DNA from: Sphingomonas hankyongi
Lineage (GTDB): Bacteria > Pseudomonadota > Alphaproteobacteria > Sphingomonadales > Sphingomonadaceae
Direction of reading: 5' to 3'
DNA length: 64,000 nt
NCBI RefSeq assembly: GCF_023516575.1
Contig: NZ_JAMGBE010000001.1
Span: forward strand, 558,001-622,000
This document shows positions 33,723-42,010 of the stretch, one piece after another. Position numbers and translations under genes: made by a program. Numbering within the stretch: the first letter of the stretch is position 1; each line of letters starts with the position of its first letter. The notes under the pieces are model-generated. The model had not been told where the DNA came from and searched no databases. It saw only the letters and a program-made list of their open reading frames with translations.

Positions 33723-34781
33723 ATGCCGCTCCTGCAAGCATCCAAGACCTACAAGCCCTTCGAATATCCGTGGGCGTTCGAATATTGGAAGCGCCAGCAG
33801 CAGATCCACTGGATGCCGGAGGAAGTGCCGCTGGGCGAGGATTGCCGCGACTGGGCGCAGAAGCTCACCGCGCATGAGCGCAACCTGCTGACGCAAATCT
33901 TCCGCTTCTTCACCCAGGCCGACGTCGAGGTGCAGGATTGCTACCACGACAAATACGGCCGCGTGTTCAAGCCGACCGAGATCAAGATGATGCTGACGGC
34001 CTTCTCCAACATGGAGACGGTCCACATCGCGGCTTACTCGCACCTGCTCGACACGATCGGCATGCCGGAGAGCGAATATAGCGCCTTCCTCCAGTACAAG
34101 GAGATGAAGGACAAGCACGATTACCTGAGCACTTTCGGCGTCGACACGGACGAGGACATCGCCAAGACGCTGGCCATGTTCGGCGGCTTCACCGAAGGCC
34201 TGCAATTGTTCGCCAGCTTCGCCATGCTGATGAACTTCCCGCGCTTCAACAAGATGAAGGGCATGGGCCAGATCGTCAGCTGGTCGGTCCGCGACGAGAG
34301 CCTTCACTGCGAAGGCATCATCAAGCTGTTCCACAGCTTCGTGAAGGAACGCGACTGCCTGACCAAGTCGGTGAAGGAAGACATCATCGACGTCTGCCAG
34401 AAGACGGTGCGGCTCGAAGATGCGTTCATCGACCTCGCGTTCGAGATGGGGCCGGTCAACGGCATGAGCCCCAAGGAGATCAAGAAGTACATCCGCTACA
34501 TCGCCGACTGGCGGCTGGGGCAGCTGGGCTTCGCTCCGGTCTACATGGTCGACGAGCACCCGCTTCCCTGGCTCGCGCCTCTGCTCAACGGCGTCGAGCA
34601 CGCCAATTTCTTCGAGACCCGCGCGACGGAGTATTCGAAGGCCGCGACCCGCGGGAACTGGGGCGAGGTGTGGGACAATTTCGACCGCCGCATGAAGGCC
34701 AAGTCGGACGCCGCCGCGAACGATGCGTCGCAGGGCGATGGGCCGGACATGTTCGAGGCTGCTGGAGTGGCGGCGGAGTGA
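33723..34781 (+). CDS. nrdB: Class I ribonucleoside-diphosphate reductase beta subunit
   Basis: 352 residues; houses the dimetal-tyrosyl cofactor that starts catalysis in NrdA. All ligands are visible: Asp67, Glu98 and His101 ('NMETVHIAAYSHLL'), Glu158 ('GGFTEGLQ'), Glu192 and His195 ('VRDESLHCEG'), and Tyr105 sits four residues after His101 as the radical Tyr, so it is of the tyrosyl-radical type. GGAGAG lies about six bases before the ATG. The C-terminal tail ends 'GDGPDMFEAAGVAAE', the region that docks to NrdA. Confidence 0.96.
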   Translation: MPLLQASKTYKPFEYPWAFEYWKRQQQIHWMPEEVPLGEDCRDWAQKLTAHERNLLTQIFRFFTQADVEVQDCYHDKYGRVFKPTEIKMMLTAFSNMETVHIAAYSHLLDTIGMPESEYSAFLQYKEMKDKHDYLSTFGVDTDEDIAKTLAMFGGFTEGLQLFASFAMLMNFPRFNKMKGMGQIVSWSVRDESLHCEGIIKLFHSFVKERDCLTKSVKEDIIDVCQKTVRLEDAFIDLAFEMGPVNGMSPKEIKKYIRYIADWRLGQLGFAPVYMVDEHPLPWLAPLLNGVEHANFFETRATEYSKAATRGNWGEVWDNFDRRMKAKSDAAANDASQGDGPDMFEAAGVAAE

Positions 34782-34796
34782 TCGGATCACTCTTTC
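34776..34796 (+). terminator. Weak terminator-like hairpin at the nrdB stop
   Basis: GAGTGAT (34776-34782) pairs with ATCACTC (34786-34792) around a CGG loop, followed by TTTC. The nrdB stop codon is inside the stem. The T run is short, so termination may be partial. Confidence 0.45.
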
Positions 34797-34800
34797 AAGG

Positions 34801-35127
34801 ATGCCCAAAGGGAAAAGTGTCTACACTTCGCCAACGTCTCGCGTTGGTCGAACATCTCCATCGGAGGTGCTTCAATTGAAAGACGTTCAGGATATGACCG
34901 AGGAGGAATGGTGGCTTCACCAAGCCCGCGAATGGGCCGCTCATCGCTATCGCGCGGAAGGATACAATGACTTCGCGAAGGTCGTTGAAGATGGTGGTGC
35001 GGATGGTTGTTCCTTAGTTCGATTAGGTCGATTCTTCACAGAACCGCAGACACCGCTTAGTCCGGAGTATTCCGCGGCATGGAATGAGGCTGCTGCGCAA
35101 ACCGACGCCGCACGAGCTAGAATATAA
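34801..35127 (+). CDS. Hypothetical protein in the AT-richer insert
   Basis: 108 residues from ATG 34801 ('MPKGKSVYTSPTSRVGRTSP'), or 77 from ATG 34894 ('MTEEEWWLHQAREWAAHRYR'), which has AGGAT just upstream. The second part is acidic and helical with 'HRYRAEGYNDFAKVVEDGGA'. No family recognised. Base composition is lower in GC than the flanking nrd genes, shared with the broken gene that follows. It may be a real accessory gene or a partner of the DUF262-HNH gene. Confidence 0.45.
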   Translation: MPKGKSVYTSPTSRVGRTSPSEVLQLKDVQDMTEEEWWLHQAREWAAHRYRAEGYNDFAKVVEDGGADGCSLVRLGRFFTEPQTPLSPEYSAAWNEAAAQTDAARARI

Positions 35128-35231
35128 CTGTGGCGACTTCTTGACGTTTATCAACAATTCAAGAGGATAGCGGCTGCCGAATCAATGATTCAGCCACTCA
35201 GTCCCTGCGTCTGAATGGCGCGGAGCGACAC

Positions 35232-36771
35232 ATGGCACTTAATACTGTGAACCTCGATGCGATGATCATGCGCTCTGACTTCGCGAGCATGATTCCAAAG
35301 CCGCGACCCAGACATCCGATAATTTCGAAAAGATCGCGCTCAAGGATCTTGTCGGCGACGGTGCATGGCTCCCAAAATTACTGCGAAAGCCCGATTTCCA
35401 ACGCGAGACCACCCAATGGCGGCCGTCTCAAATTGCGATGCTCGTAGAAAGCTTCCTGTACGGCGAATTGATACCAGCCGTAATTTTGTGGAAATCGGAC
35501 ACGCACGTGTTCGTGATTGATGGCGGGCACCGCTTGAGCGCACTCTTGGCCTGGGCCCAAGACGATTACGGCGATGGACCAAAATCGCTAACATTCTTCA
35601 AGGGAGAAATCCCAAACGCTCAAAAGACTTTGGCGCGACGAACGCGCAGCGAGATACTTCTCAAGGCTGGTACGTTTCAGCACTTTCAGGCGAAGCTTGC
35701 GTCGCAGAATGACGACGATGCGCCGGACCCGCGCATAATGAATTTCGCAACTCGTGGTCTGCAGGTGCAATGGATCGTTGGCGACGCGGACAAAGCGGAA
35801 TCGTCCTTCTTCAAGATTAATACCCAGGGTTCCGTTCTCGATCCTGTCGAAACTCGAATCTTAAAGAACCGACGCAAGCCGCCCGCCATCGCAGCACGTT
35901 CAGTTGTTCGGGCAGCAACGGGTCACAAGTACTGGTCAAAATTTCCGGACGAGGCTCAAGGAAAGATCGCGCAAAAAGCGAAAGAGATTCACCGAGCCCT
36001 TTTCTCGCCGGAAGTGAGCTCGCCAATCAAAACGATCGATTTGCCATTAGGAGGAACGACGTCCGTTACAGACGCACTAGATCTTCTAATCACTCTCGCT
36101 CAGCTCGCTGATCGCGACTCCCGCCCCATAGAGGATTTCGCCGACGACGAGAGTGGTGAGTCGACCATTGAGGTTCTGCAGGAACTCGATCAGGTCGTCT
36201 CACGAATGATCGGAAACAAGCCTAAGAGCTTGGGCCTTCATCCCTTCGTTTACTTCTATACCGCCAAAGGCCGACATTACCCGCCCCTGATGCTCGCGAT
36301 GTTCAGCCTCATCGCAATGACAAAAACTGGTTCAAGACCTTCACCGACCGGCGCGCGAACGTTGAAAGGCTGCTCATTGAACACAAAGGCATAATCACTT
36401 TGTTGTTATCCGCCCTTGGCAGCAAGCTGCGCGTCGATGGCGGCGTGAAAGTCCTGACATTTATCATCGAGACAGCAGCACAAGCCGGTGCGGAAATTAG
36501 CCCCAACGCCTTCGCCGAGATTCTTGGGCTGGAAAGCAGACTGTATACGATCCAATCAAAGCCAGGAGCTGATTTTTCAGAGGACGCGAAAAGTTCAGCT
36601 TTTCTGCGGGAAGCTTTCAAACAGGCGCTCACATGCCCCCTCTGCGGAGGCTATCTCGACCCTACCAAGTCCGCTTCTTATGATCACGTGCTAAGGAAGA
36701 AAGATGGAGGTGATGGTCAGGCGCAAAACTGCCAGATCACCCATCCGTACTGTAACAGCCTTAAGGGTTGA
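35232..36771 (+). pseudogene. DUF262-HNH restriction-like protein, broken by two single-base frameshifts
   Basis: Three frames together make one protein of about 510 residues. Frame 1: 'MALNTVNLDAMIMRSDFAS' from 35232. Near 35283-35291 reading must slip to a second frame, which reads 'DSKAATQTSDNFEKIALKDL', 'LPKLLRKPDFQRETTQWRPS' and 'VIDGGHRLSALLAWAQDDYG' (DUF262 core) up to about 36320. At the A5 run 36322-36326 one added A would restore the frame into 'KNWFKTFTDRRANVERLLIE' and the HNH end 'CPLCGGYLDPTKSASYDHVL', 'ITHPYCNSLKG'. DUF262 plus HNH is the plan of GmrSD-like modified-DNA restriction enzymes. AT-richer than its neighbours. Real decay or assembly/homopolymer errors are both possible. 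Confidence 0.85.
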
Positions 36772-36887
36772 ATCTTAGGTAGCCGAGCAAGGCTCCGGTC
36801 CTGCAAGCGAACGAAAGCCCAATAGCAATCACACCCCCACAGCAGTAGGTGATCGCCCGGAGTCTCCAGCCGACGAAGGAGCCGACC

Positions 36888-37382
36888 ATGGCCGCCGAAC
36901 CCCTGCGCATGGATGTCGCGAAAATCGCGCCCGACGCCTACCGCCACTTCCTGCAGCTCGAAGGCCTCATCATGCAGCATGTCGACCGTAAGCTGCTGCA
37001 CCTGCTGAAGCTGCGCGCGTCGCAGATCAACGGCTGCGCTTATTGCATCGCCATGCACACCGACGAGGCGTTGCGCGAAGGCGAGCCGGTCGAGCGGCTG
37101 ACCCTGCTCGACGCATGGGAGGAATCGACCCTCTATTCGGAAAAGGAGCGCGCCGCCTTCGCCTGGATCGAGGAGGTGACCTTGATCGCCGACAGCGGCG
37201 CGTCACGCGAAGCCTATGAGGCGCTGAAAGTCCATTTCAGCGAGGAGGAGATCGGCTGGCTGACGCTCGCCGCGGTGCAGATCAACGCCTGGAACCGCAT
37301 CGCGATCAGCAGCCGCGCGCAATATGACCGCGCCATGTTCGCGCATGCTGCGCCCGCGCAGAAAGCGACCGAACCGGCTTGA
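36888..37382 (+). CDS. AhpD-like carboxymuconolactone decarboxylase family protein
   Basis: 164 residues with the AhpD core 'ASQINGCAYCIAMHTDEALR': the Cys-x-x-Cys pair and following His are the peroxidase catalytic residues. The rest ('TLLDAWEESTLYSEKERAAF AWIEEVTLIA' region and 'NAWNRIAISS') is typical of the small all-helical CMD fold. It probably detoxifies peroxides using a thiol donor. ATG 36888 has GGAG six bases upstream. Confidence 0.9.
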   Translation: MAAEPLRMDVAKIAPDAYRHFLQLEGLIMQHVDRKLLHLLKLRASQINGCAYCIAMHTDEALREGEPVERLTLLDAWEESTLYSEKERAAFAWIEEVTLIADSGASREAYEALKVHFSEEEIGWLTLAAVQINAWNRIAISSRAQYDRAMFAHAAPAQKATEPA

Positions 37383-37395
37383 GCCACTCCCTTTT

Positions 37396-37424
37396 CGTCA
37401 TTCCCGCGCAGGCGGGAATCCAGC
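37396..37424 (+). repeat. REP element (ATTCCCGC hairpin type), copy 1
   Basis: ATTCCCGC (37400-37407) and GCGGGAAT (37412-37419) form an 8-bp stem with a 4-base loop in the context CGTCATTCCCGC...GCGGGAATCCAG. A second copy in opposite orientation lies near 62512. Such elements are dispersed in many proteobacterial genomes. Confidence 0.8.
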
Positions 37425-37438
37425 CCCGAGGCTGAAGT

Positions 37439-37837
37439 TCAGGGCATTTCCGGCGATTCCGCGGGAACGGGCCGCGGCCGCGCCTGGTCGTCGATCGCCA
37501 CGAAGGTGAACAGGCCTTCGGTCACCTTGATCCGGATCGCTCCGCTGTTGCGCCACGCCATCACCTCGATCCGGACCTTCATCGACGTCCGGCCGACGCT
37601 TTCGACCTCCGCATAGACGGAGATCAGGTCGCGCAGGTGGATCGGGGCGATGAACTCCATCCGCTCGATCGCAATCGTTGCGACCGGCCCTCCCGAGCGG
37701 AGCCGCGCGATGATGCCCCCCGCCATGTCCATCTGGCTCAACACCCAGCCGCCGAAGATGTGGCCGTTGGCGTTGATGTCGGTCGGTCCCGGCATCACCC
37801 GGAGAATGGGTTCGCGGCGAACTTCGGCGTCGGTCAT
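37439..37837 (-). CDS. Acyl-CoA thioesterase, hot-dog fold (YciA-like)
   Basis: 132 residues with the hexameric hot-dog thioesterase pattern: 'PGPTDINANGHIFGGWVLSQ MDMAGG' (catalytic Asn/Asp region), 'TIAIERMEFIAPIHLRDLIS' and 'GRTSMKVRIEVMAW'. It hydrolyses acyl-CoAs in the cytoplasm; chain preference is unknown. Confidence 0.92.
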   Translation of the reverse strand: MTDAEVRREPILRVMPGPTDINANGHIFGGWVLSQMDMAGGIIARLRSGGPVATIAIERMEFIAPIHLRDLISVYAEVESVGRTSMKVRIEVMAWRNSGAIRIKVTEGLFTFVAIDDQARPRPVPAESPEMP

Positions 37838-37936
37838 GGGCCACCCTTTTCGAAACGGCGGCCCAGCTCAGCTTGCTCTCCTTCCGCGCACAATCGGGTT
37901 CAACCCGACATGCGCTGGATGTCGTGCGTGGGCGGC

Positions 37937-38518
37937 TCAATGGGTCCAGTCGAGCGTGAGCTTCTCGAAGTGCCACCGCCGCTGCTCTGCGGTTGAGCCA
38001 TCGACGTCATTGACGCGGCGGAGCACCGCCTCCCCCTCGATCCGCACCGGGCGACCGTCCTTGTCGTTGGCGGTGATTGTGACCGGCGCGGTGTAATAGC
38101 TGGAGCCCGCGGCGGCGCCCATCGTCCCGCTCGGGATTGCGACTGTGATCTTGCCGAGGCCGGCGAACATGTCCGCGAAGGATGCCTTGCTCCACTTCTC
38201 CTGGTCGGCGGGGCTGAGCAGCGCCCAGGCCTGCGCGAATTCCTTCAGCTCGATCGCCCGTGCGAAGGACAGCAGCACATTGCGCGCGCCTTTCTCCCCG
38301 CGCTCGGCCTCAGGCGTCAGCAGGGGCGGCCTTAGGTCCGGCTGAGTAGTCGCCGGCGGCTCGGGCTCGGGACCCTGATTTGTATCCGCGCTGGGGCTCG
38401 GCCCGGTCGCGGGCGTCGGTTCGTTCGTCGACACCGCGTCATTGCCGGGGATCGCAGCTTGTTCGCACGCGACGAGCATCAAGGGCGCGAACGCGGCACA
38501 CATGATCTTCCTGTCCAT
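37937..38518 (-). CDS. Lipoprotein of unknown function
   Basis: 193 residues. Lipobox in 'CAAFAPLMLVAC', then a Pro/Thr/Ser-rich spacer (about 25-65) and a soluble domain ('ARNVLLSFARAIELKEFAQA', 'WALLSPADQEKWSKASFADM', 'EGEAVLRRVNDVDGSTAEQR RWHFEK') resembling small NTF2-like or DUF periplasmic domains. No function assigned. Confidence 0.8.
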   Translation of the reverse strand: MDRKIMCAAFAPLMLVACEQAAIPGNDAVSTNEPTPATGPSPSADTNQGPEPEPPATTQPDLRPPLLTPEAERGEKGARNVLLSFARAIELKEFAQAWALLSPADQEKWSKASFADMFAGLGKITVAIPSGTMGAAAGSSYYTAPVTITANDKDGRPVRIEGEAVLRRVNDVDGSTAEQRRWHFEKLTLDWTH

Positions 38519-38554
38519 GTCGAAGAAAGCGATGCGGCGCGGCGGTCGTTCCCG

Positions 38555-39109
38555 TCAGGGCCCTTTCGCCCTTGCCGCCTTGGCGACGGCCTTGCCCCTG
38601 GCCTCCAGCTCCTTCTGCTCGCGCGCATGCTTGGCGGCGAGGTAGAGCTGATATTCGGTCGGCTGCGGGTCGGTGACGAACATGCTGCCGATCTCCTTCC
38701 CCTCCGCGACGCGCTTCGCCATCTCCGCGGCGGTCAGTGCCGCGCCCACCAGGTTGATGCCCGCCGTCATGCAGCCCTGCGGGCCGACGGTGCAGGCTCC
38801 GGTGTCCGGGATGCTCTCCGGCCCCGGCCGGACCGGCCGCCCGCCGCGGTTCATGCGCTTCACCGTCAATATGTCGGGATCGATGCGATAGCCCTCCTGG
38901 CGCTCGGCGCAGATGACGATCTCGCGCGTGTCGGCGCTCGGCCGCGTCGGGCAGGGATCGGCGGAGGCGACATTTATCGGCGGCTCATCCGGTGCGACCG
39001 TCGCGGCCTGGTGCATTGCCTCGACTGGCGGCGCTTGAGGTGGTGGCGCTGCCGCTGCTGCGGCGGCTTGCGCTGCAAGCGCGAGTGCTACTGGCAGGCC
39101 GATCGGCAT
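38555..39109 (-). CDS. Secreted hypothetical protein
   Basis: 184 residues: signal peptide ('MPIGLPVALALAAQAAAAAA'), Pro/Ala-rich segment, then 'CPTRPSADTREIVICAERQE' and 'GYRIDPDILTVKRMNRGGRP', a motif I associate with sphingomonad-specific secreted proteins; four Cys in the middle could form disulfides. Start at the ATG before the signal peptide; a longer frame to 39151 exists. Confidence 0.72.
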   Translation of the reverse strand: MPIGLPVALALAAQAAAAAAAPPPQAPPVEAMHQAATVAPDEPPINVASADPCPTRPSADTREIVICAERQEGYRIDPDILTVKRMNRGGRPVRPGPESIPDTGACTVGPQGCMTAGINLVGAALTAAEMAKRVAEGKEIGSMFVTDPQPTEYQLYLAAKHAREQKELEARGKAVAKAARAKGP

Positions 39110-39200
39110 CGCGAAACCCTGCCCCGTATGGGCTTGCCGCGCAATGAACATCCGAAGCCACCGAGCTAAAGTCCGGTCGCCGCGACCGTTCGGTCTCGGC

Positions 39201-39614
39201 TCAAAGATCTCCGCAGTCTTCGGCCCTCGTGGCCAGCACGGGATCGTCGATCGGGTAGCTTCTGCCGTGGACCGCCAGCGTCGACATCCTGTCGAATTGC
39301 AGGGTTCCGTCGCGGGGCGAACGGACGGGCTCGACGATGAAGGCCGCGCGGAAAGGATGGAATCGAACGGCGGCCGCGACCTTGAGTTCAGGTCCGCCCG
39401 CGATCGATCGGTTGAGCGTCACGACGATCGGATTGCTCAAGCGCTGACATGCGCCCGATGCCGAGACTCCGCTGTCGGCGTCGCGGATCAGCGTTTCGAG
39501 CCGGACCTCGTCCAGGCCCTGGACCCGCCATTCGACCGGCCGGCCGGGGGCTGCCGCTCCAGGCTGCGCCGAGGCCAGCAAGACCAGGACCAGCGCCCGC
39601 GGGGCACGGCGCAT
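39201..39614 (-). CDS. Secreted hypothetical protein
   Basis: 137 residues with a signal peptide ('MRRAPRALVLVLLASAQPGA AA') and a small beta-rich domain with two Cys (one in 'SGACQRLS', one near the end 'AEDCGDL'). No family recognised. It starts 5 bases after the stop of the 47-residue membrane gene, so they form an operon. Confidence 0.65.
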   Translation of the reverse strand: MRRAPRALVLVLLASAQPGAAAPGRPVEWRVQGLDEVRLETLIRDADSGVSASGACQRLSNPIVVTLNRSIAGGPELKVAAAVRFHPFRAAFIVEPVRSPRDGTLQFDRMSTLAVHGRSYPIDDPVLATRAEDCGDL

Positions 39615-39619
39615 GAGCG

Positions 39620-39763
39620 TCACAGGAGCGTCCAACCGAAATGGACCAGGAAGGCGACGCCTATCAGAAGGGCCGTCAAGCCAACCAGCTCCAGCAGGCC
39701 TGGCGACCTGCGCCTGACGCGCCTCGGCCTGTCGGCGACTGACGAATGCCGCTCACGCCACAT
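39620..39763 (-). CDS. 47-residue basic single-TM protein
   Basis: A short gene missed by length cut-offs: a basic N-terminus rich in Arg ('RPRRVRRRSPGLLELVGLTA') followed by a membrane helix to 'FLVHFGWTLL'. A strong GGAGGGGG ribosome site lies about five bases before the ATG, and the stop is 5 bases from the next start. These support a real gene. Function unknown. Confidence 0.6.
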   Translation of the reverse strand: MWRERHSSVADRPRRVRRRSPGLLELVGLTALLIGVAFLVHFGWTLL

Positions 39764-39919
39764 CGGTCCCCCTCCCCCGCGCGGGCGCGCCGAAGGCACG
39801 CACCTTCCAATAACGGTGAGGTTATGGCGCGCGGCGTAAGTCGGTTTGCCAGATTGCGACAGGAGCTTGCCAATGAGCGCCTGCCCGCAATGGGTGCAAA
39901 AGGCGGAATCAGGCCAAAC

Positions 39920-40501
39920 TCATCCGTCTTCGCGATCTTTCGATTGCGAGAGGAGCAGCTTTTCGGCCCGCGTGGTCCGCGACATCGAGATGACGTGGTC
40001 GACCCCCTGGATGGTAATGGCCAGCGTCCCCTGCTCGGTGACCGCGACGAAGCCCTTTTCCTTGAGGTACCACTTCAGGAACTCGAAATGCTCGTCCGAG
40101 CAATTCAGCATATTCTGGAGATAGAAGCCGACGACGCCCGCGTCCTGCGCATGCTCCCTCCGCCGCTTGTAAAGGTACATCAGGATCCTGGCATGGTCCT
40201 CGGCATCGTCGAGCGCCGCTGACTCGTCGATCGCGCCGTCCTCGCTCGTCGGGAAGCGATATTCGGAACCCCGCACGTTGCGCTCGTACAGCGTGTCATA
40301 TTCGGCGCGGCGCTCAGGATCCCTCAAGACCCGGTAAGCTTCGGTCACTTCATAGAAGCGCGTGCTGTCTTCGGTCCCCGAATGGTCCGGGTGATACATC
40401 TTGGCGAGGTAGTGGTAGGCCGATTCCAGGATCTTCGCGTCGCAGTTGGGATTGACCTGCAGCACGTCGTAGAAATCGATGAAGGCTTGGCCGTCGGCCA
40501 T
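39920..40501 (-). CDS. J-domain (DnaJ-like) protein
   Basis: 193 residues. An N-terminal J domain (8-70) has the Hsp70-stimulating HPD tripeptide in 'YLAKMYHPDHSGTEDSTRF' and ends 'RDPERRAEYDTLYE'. The C-terminal half is not Gly-Phe or zinc-finger: it is an acidic linker and then 'LYKRRREHAQDAGVVGFYLQ' and 'LKWYLKEKGFVAVTEQGTLA', reminiscent of a winged-helix. It is a specialised DnaK co-chaperone of unknown client. Confidence 0.88.
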   Translation of the reverse strand: MADGQAFIDFYDVLQVNPNCDAKILESAYHYLAKMYHPDHSGTEDSTRFYEVTEAYRVLRDPERRAEYDTLYERNVRGSEYRFPTSEDGAIDESAALDDAEDHARILMYLYKRRREHAQDAGVVGFYLQNMLNCSDEHFEFLKWYLKEKGFVAVTEQGTLAITIQGVDHVISMSRTTRAEKLLLSQSKDREDG

Positions 40502-40783
40502 GTCGGAATTGCCCCAATGAATTTCGCAATGCGTAGCGGGTCACACTGACAGTGGCCAGTTAACCTTGGTTGATGCCCGCTGGGCAAATTGGCCTTTCCT
40601 ACAGCGGCTTGCATGCGCCATGTGCTGGGGCCGGATGCAGTGAGCGGTCCTGCGCAAATCTTCGTAGGTCACGAAGTGGAGGAATTGGAAGCAGCCCCTG
40701 CTTCGTTCAGGATTCGCGCCGCACGGTCAACTTGGTCAACTTCCCCTTAGGCGAAATCCAACAGCGTAGGATTTGGGACGCCG
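40502..40783. other. Gene-free 282-base interval
   Basis: No credible coding frame on either strand. It contains AGTTAACC near 40558 and an A/T-poor remainder; presumably the promoter of the J-domain gene. Nothing else recognisable. Confidence 0.4.
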
Positions 40784-40993
40784 CTAGTGGCTGGTGAAGT
40801 CGCTCACCCCGAACGTGATGATCACCACCGCCAGCGCGAACAGGACAACGCCGATGACCGTGAAAAAGATCTCGCGCTCGGTGGGGTAGGCGCGCACCGA
40901 TTTCTGCTCGACTTGCGGCACGGGGTCGCGGCGGATGCGCGACGGCCGCTCGGCCGGCTTCAGCTCGACGGTCGGTTTGCTCAACTTGCTCAC
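40784..40993 (-). CDS. Small tail-anchored membrane protein
   Basis: 69 residues: a hydrophilic, basic N-terminal half with several prolines and one C-terminal membrane helix ('FFTVIGVVLFALAVVIITFG'). No family recognised. Divergent from the sulfotransferase gene. Confidence 0.65.
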   Translation of the reverse strand: MSKLSKPTVELKPAERPSRIRRDPVPQVEQKSVRAYPTEREIFFTVIGVVLFALAVVIITFGVSDFTSH

Positions 40994-41095
40994 CCGCCCG
41001 TCCTAGCAGCAGCGGGTTATCAGGGGGTTAGCGCCGCGACATTGACCGCTGCGGTCAAAGTCATAGACTCCACTCGCGCAGGACAGGGGGCGCCA

Positions 41096-42010
41096 ATGGC
41101 TACCGCGACCAGGCAGCGTGCGCGCAGCATGGATGAGTTCCGCACGGGGCAGCAGAAGTTCGTGACGGCGGCGCGCGCCGCTTATGCCGCGGCGCCGCTT
41201 TGCCCGTTACCGACGGACGTCATCATCTCGCCCTACGGCAAGTGCGGCACGACCATGCTGCAGCAGGCGTTCCACACGCTGCGCACCGGCGGCGACATGG
41301 ATTTCGACGACGTTTCGCGGGTGGTCCCGTGGATCGAGATGGCCCCGATCCTCGGCATCGACCTCAACGCGCCGCAGCGCGCCGAGCCGCGCGGGTTCAA
41401 GAGCCATTTGAGCTACACGCTGGTGCCGAAGGGCGCGCGCTATGTCGTTCCGCTGCGCGATCCCAAGGATGCGTTCGTATCGATGTACCGCTTCATGGAG
41501 GGCTGGTTCCTGGAACCCGGCACGGTCCCGATGGAAGATTTCTTCGAAGGCTGGGCGAGCGGCGGCGGGCCCGAGGGCGAAGGCTATTTCAGCCACCTTT
41601 TGAGCTGGTGGGCGGTGCGGGAGCAGCCGGACGTGCTGCTGTTCACCTACGCGAACATGGTCCGCGACCCGGCGGGCCATTTGCGCCGACTGGCGGCGTT
41701 TGCCGGCATCCCGCTCGACGATGCGCTGCTGGAATTGGCGCTCGAGCGGACCAGCCGCGTGTACATGCTCGCGAACAAGGACCGCTTCGATGACGCAATG
41801 ATGCGGGAGCTGTCCGAAACCAAGGGCGGCCTTCCGCCCGGCAGCGACAGCGCGAAGGTGCGCGCGGGAAGCGAGGCGGGCAACCATCGCGACGAGCTTC
41901 CGCACGCACTCGCTGAGCGGATCGACGATTTGTGGGCGGAGAAAGTCGCGGCGCCGCTGGGCTTCGCAAATTTCGCCGCGCTGGAGGCGGAGCTCTACAG
42001 ATCGGCCTGA
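41096..42010 (+). CDS. Sulfotransferase domain protein
   Basis: 304 residues. The PAPS-binding 5'-phosphosulfate loop is in 'DVIISPYGKCGTTMLQQAFH' (Lys-x-Gly-Thr-Thr pattern) and the 3'-phosphate motif region in 'YVVPLRDPKDAFVSMYRFME', followed by 'DVLLFTYANMVRDPAGHLRR LAAF', typical of Sulfotransfer_1. It would transfer sulfate from PAPS to an alcohol or amine; the acceptor is unknown. The ATG at 41096 has GGGGG upstream; the frame is open further left without coding character. Confidence 0.88.
   Translation: MATATRQRARSMDEFRTGQQKFVTAARAAYAAAPLCPLPTDVIISPYGKCGTTMLQQAFHTLRTGGDMDFDDVSRVVPWIEMAPILGIDLNAPQRAEPRGFKSHLSYTLVPKGARYVVPLRDPKDAFVSMYRFMEGWFLEPGTVPMEDFFEGWASGGGPEGEGYFSHLLSWWAVREQPDVLLFTYANMVRDPAGHLRRLAAFAGIPLDDALLELALERTSRVYMLANKDRFDDAMMRELSETKGGLPPGSDSAKVRAGSEAGNHRDELPHALAERIDDLWAEKVAAPLGFANFAALEAELYRSA

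Noticed and set aside
35182-35200. GAATCA-A-TGATTC palindrome before the DUF262 gene as an operator or attachment site
   Set aside because: It is short and isolated, with no second copy at the far edge of the insert; noted only as containing two GANTC methylation sites.
40570-40797. 75-residue + strand frame in the interval before the small membrane gene
   Set aside because: No ribosome site, no domain, random composition including many Cys/Arg; not called.
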